Source: Sphingomonas sp. (GTDB lineage Bacteria; Pseudomonadota; Alphaproteobacteria; Sphingomonadales; Sphingomonadaceae). Taken from it: a DNA stretch of 35,892 nucleotides. Positions 33,578 to 35,892 of the stretch are shown here, piece after piece. The DNA lies in assembly GCF_025363195.1 (NCBI RefSeq), contig NZ_JANYEK010000118.1, forward strand, positions 1-35,892. Direction: 5' to 3'. Within the stretch, counting starts at the first letter, position 1. Each line of letters opens with the position of its first letter. The position numbers and the translations under genes were made by a program. The notes under the pieces are model-generated. The model had not been told where the DNA came from. It did not search any database and was given only the letters and a program-made list of their open reading frames with translations.

Positions 33578-33777
33578 GTCGCCGGGCTCATCGCCTTCGT
33601 CGCGATCTCGGCCGAGGCATAGGCTTCCTGCGCGGCCACGCTCCAATAGCGCAAGTCCTCCAGCGCGATGCGCTCGCCACTCACCGCGCAGATGACATGG
33701 TCGCCGGGCGCCAGCACGCGAAAGCCATTGGCCATGTAGTGGAGCCGCGCGGGGCGATCGGTGTTCGACATCAGCAT
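33574..33777 (-). CDS. DUF2093 domain-containing protein (67 aa)
   Basis: A 67-residue protein recognisable as DUF2093: LHYMANGFRVLAPGDHVICAVSGERIALEDLRYWSVAAQEAYASAE carries the family features (GxFxVLxPGxxVxCAVxGxxIxLxxLRYWSxxxQEAY). Function is unknown; the family is restricted mainly to alphaproteobacteria and is often next to xseA, as here (14 bp downstream of it). ATG 33777 or the second ATG at 33771 are both possible starts. It overlaps the M23 gene by 4 bases. Confidence 0.93.
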   Translation of the reverse strand: MLMSNTDRPARLHYMANGFRVLAPGDHVICAVSGERIALEDLRYWSVAAQEAYASAEIATKAMSPAT

Positions 33778-33791
33778 AGGAACGTCCGGAC

Positions 33792-35171
33792 TTAGAGCAG
33801 GGTCGGCTGGTCGGGCTTCGACACCGAACCGGCCTTGTCATAAGCTTTGACGGCTTTTGGCTCAAGTCGCGCATCGACCGAGCCGTCCCGGAAGTAGAGC
33901 GTGACGGTGCCCGCCGCGCGCGCCGCCGCCACGCTCGTCACCACCGCGCCCGATGGCCGCGCCGAAACGCGGACATAACCGCGATCCAGCAGCTTGTCCG
34001 GGTTGAGCGATTCGACCAGCCGCCAGGTCGCGTGCAGTCGATCGCTGGCCGAGGCCAATTGCCGCTCCAGCACCGACAGGCGCAGCGCCCCGCCGGACCG
34101 ATCGAGTTGCCCGCGCGCTAGCGTCACCCGCCGTTCCAGTCCCCGATCGAGCCGTGCGCCCGCCTCATCGAGGCGCTGGCGTTGCGGCCCGAGCAGAGCA
34201 TCGCGCTTCGGCAGCAGGCGGACCAGCGATTCCAGCCGCTCGCGACCGCGTTCGTGGTAGCGCCGCGCGCAGCGTTCGGTCCGCTGCCCGAAACTCTCCA
34301 GCGTCAGGCGCAGATCGGCCAGCACCGGCACCGCCATCTCCGCTGCCGCCGTCGGGGTCGGCGCGCGCAGATCGGCGGCGAAATCGCACAAGGTGGTATC
34401 CGTCTCATGCCCGACGGCCGAGATGATCGGGATCGAACACGTCGCGACCGCGCGCACCACGATTTCCTCGTTGAACGCCCACAGATCCTCGATCGAGCCG
34501 CCACCGCGCGCGACGATCACCAGATCGGGTCGGGTCTCCGGAGGCATCACATCGAAGCCCGCCACCGCCGCCGCAACCTCCTCCGCCGCACCCTGCCCCT
34601 GTACCTTGACCGGCCAGACCAGCACATGTGTCGGGCAACGATCCTCGAGCCGGTGGATAATATCGCGGATTACCGCCCCCGTCGGCGACGTTACCACGCC
34701 GATGCGACGCGGTAGATAGGGCAGCAATTGCTTGCGCGACGGATCGAACAATCCCTCACCCGCCAGCTTCGCCTTCAACTTGTCGAGCAAAGCCATCAGC
34801 GCGCCCGCGCCCGCCAGTTCCATCCGCTCGATCACGATCTGGTATTTCGATCGGCCCGGATAGGTCGTCACCTTGCCGGTCGCGATCACCTCCAAACCGT
34901 CCTGCGGCTGGAAGGCGAGGCTCGATACCGACCCCTTCCACATTACGCCGTCGATCACCGCGCTGTCGTCCTTCAGGCTCATATACGCATGACCCGAGCT
35001 AACGCGCTTGTAGCCCGATATCTCGCCGCGCAGCCGGACATGGCCGAATTCGCCCTCCACCACGCGCTTCAGCTTTTGCGCCAGTTCGCCAACGCCCATC
35101 GCCGAGGCGTTGTCGCCCGGCATCTCCTCGGCTACCAGCCGGTGTGACGTATCGAAAAAGGGGTCGGCCAT
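33792..35171 (-). CDS. xseA: Exodeoxyribonuclease VII large subunit
   Basis: A 459-residue nuclease subunit that degrades single-stranded DNA to acid-insoluble oligonucleotides with XseB in mismatch repair and recombination. The N-terminal OB-fold ([29 protein letters not shown], residues 34-62) is followed by the catalytic core (about 135-330), including [15 protein letters not shown]-type, [15 protein letters not shown] and [28 protein letters not shown] blocks, and a long coiled-coil C-terminal region (330-420). The length is near the usual 450 residues. A CAGGA site lies 5 bases upstream of ATG 35171. The start overlaps that of purD on the other strand. It is the first gene of the xseA - DUF2093 - M23 operon. 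Confidence 0.97.
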   Translation of the reverse strand: MADPFFDTSHRLVAEEMPGDNASAMGVGELAQKLKRVVEGEFGHVRLRGEISGYKRVSSGHAYMSLKDDSAVIDGVMWKGSVSSLAFQPQDGLEVIATGKVTTYPGRSKYQIVIERMELAGAGALMALLDKLKAKLAGEGLFDPSRKQLLPYLPRRIGVVTSPTGAVIRDIIHRLEDRCPTHVLVWPVKVQGQGAAEEVAAAVAGFDVMPPETRPDLVIVARGGGSIEDLWAFNEEIVVRAVATCSIPIISAVGHETDTTLCDFAADLRAPTPTAAAEMAVPVLADLRLTLESFGQRTERCARRYHERGRERLESLVRLLPKRDALLGPQRQRLDEAGARLDRGLERRVTLARGQLDRSGGALRLSVLERQLASASDRLHATWRLVESLNPDKLLDRGYVRVSARPSGAVVTSVAAARAAGTVTLYFRDGSVDARLEPKAVKAYDKAGSVSKPDQPTLL

Positions 35172-35892
35172 GAATATCCTGCTGATCGGCTCCGGGGGCC
35201 GTGAACATGCCCTTGCGTGGCGGCTGGCGCAATCGCCGGGATCGACGAAACTGTATGCCGCGCCGGGAAATCCGGGCATCGGCGAGCATGCCGAACTGGT
35301 CGATCTCGACCCCGCCGACCACCGCGCGGTGATCGATTTCTGCCACCGCCATTCGATCGGCTTCGTGGTAATCGGACCGGAAGCGCCGCTGGTCGATGGC
35401 CTCGCCGATAATATCCGTACCATGGGCCTGCCGGTGTTCGGGCCGAACAAGGCCGCCGCGCAGCTCGAAGGCTCCAAGGGCTTCACCAAGGATCTTTGCG
35501 CGCGCGCCAAAATCCCGACCGCAGCTTATGCCAAGGTTACATCGATAGACGGCGCGCTGGCGACACTCGACGACTTCACGATCCCGGTCGTCATCAAGGC
35601 GGACGGCCTCGCCGCCGGCAAGGGCGTGACTGTCGCCATGACGCGCGCCGAGGCGGAAGAGGCGATCGCCGATCTGTTTGCGGTGCCGAAGGCCGAGGCG
35701 GTGATCGAGGAGTTCCTCGAGGGCGAGGAAGTCAGTCTGTTCGTCCTGACCGACGGCACCACCCTGATGCCGTTTGGCTCCGCGCAGGATCATAAGCGTG
35801 TCGGTGACGGCGATATCGGCGCCAATACCGGCGGCATGGGCGCCTACAGTCCCGCGCCCGTTTTGACGCCTGACCTCGAACAGCGCGCGATC
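35170..35892 (+). CDS. purD: Phosphoribosylamine-glycine ligase, 5' part
   Basis: The first 241 codons of purD; the gene runs off the window. The enzyme ligates glycine to 5-phosphoribosylamine with ATP in de novo purine synthesis. The N-terminal segment [24 protein letters not shown] is the family signature, then the [12 protein letters not shown] region and the start of the ATP-grasp domain ([63 protein letters not shown]). The ATG at 35170-35172 is preceded by AAGGGG at about 6 bases and overlaps the divergent xseA start codon by 2 bases. Truncation is due to the window edge only. Confidence 0.97.
   Translation, partial: MNILLIGSGGREHALAWRLAQSPGSTKLYAAPGNPGIGEHAELVDLDPADHRAVIDFCHRHSIGFVVIGPEAPLVDGLADNIRTMGLPVFGPNKAAAQLEGSKGFTKDLCARAKIPTAAYAKVTSIDGALATLDDFTIPVVIKADGLAAGKGVTVAMTRAEAEEAIADLFAVPKAEAVIEEFLEGEEVSLFVLTDGTTLMPFGSAQDHKRVGDGDIGANTGGMGAYSPAPVLTPDLEQRAI

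Overview
The window is about 36 kb of GC-rich, densely packed DNA. Both strands are used, operons are often joined by ATGA or GTGA stop-start overlaps, and alternative GTG starts are common. The gene content points to an alphaproteobacterium of the Sphingomonas type: two large TonB-dependent receptors, the xseA - DUF2093 - M23 peptidase order, a small Arg-rich protein of the kind seen in sphingomonads, a cytochrome bo3-type quinol oxidase operon, and several copies of sphingomonad-style intergenic palindromes. The species assignment is inference; no rRNA is present.

Layout. (1) 1-3.1 kb is housekeeping: tRNA-Thr(GGT), a small Arg/Pro-rich protein, an Xaa-Pro aminopeptidase and a 3-hydroxybutyryl-CoA dehydrogenase. 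(2) 3.3-11.6 kb is a sulfur-centred catabolic locus. A six-gene minus-strand operon encodes an aldo/keto reductase, an SsuD-like FMNH2-dependent monooxygenase, an FMN reductase, a SorA-like molybdopterin sulfite dehydrogenase, its monoheme cytochrome c and an SRPBCC protein. It diverges from a Gfo/Idh/MocA-family protein and a TonB-dependent receptor. Read together, the genes resemble an oxidative desulfonation route such as the sulfoquinovose monooxygenase (sulfo-SMO) pathway. In that reading the receptor takes up the sulfosugar glycoside, the Gfo/Idh protein acts as an NAD-dependent GH188-like glycosidase, the monooxygenase and FMN reductase release sulfite and an aldehyde, the aldo/keto reductase makes glucose, and SorAB oxidises the sulfite. 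The enzyme families are clear; the substrate is inference.

(3) 11.6-11.9 kb is an intergenic region with a hairpin and nested inverted repeats. (4) 11.9-15.9 kb is the cyoABCD quinol oxidase operon. (5) 16.0-21.0 kb holds a penicillin-acylase-family Ntn hydrolase and, divergently, clpB. (6) 21.0-32.6 kb is an accessory island built from repeated enzyme types: two TPR-aspartyl/asparaginyl beta-hydroxylase proteins, two paralogous sulfotransferase-like P-loop proteins, one TPR-sulfotransferase, one TauD-type oxygenase, a 1048-residue TonB receptor and two small exported proteins. I know of no described pathway with this composition; a hydroxylation-then-sulfation modification system linked to an outer-membrane receptor is a hypothesis. 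(7) 32.6-35.9 kb is housekeeping again: an M23 peptidase, a DUF2093 protein and xseA on the minus strand, and the 5' part of purD on the plus strand, with xseA and purD sharing overlapping start codons.

The two accessory regions (3.3-11.6 kb and 21.0-32.6 kb) are the parts most worth follow-up.
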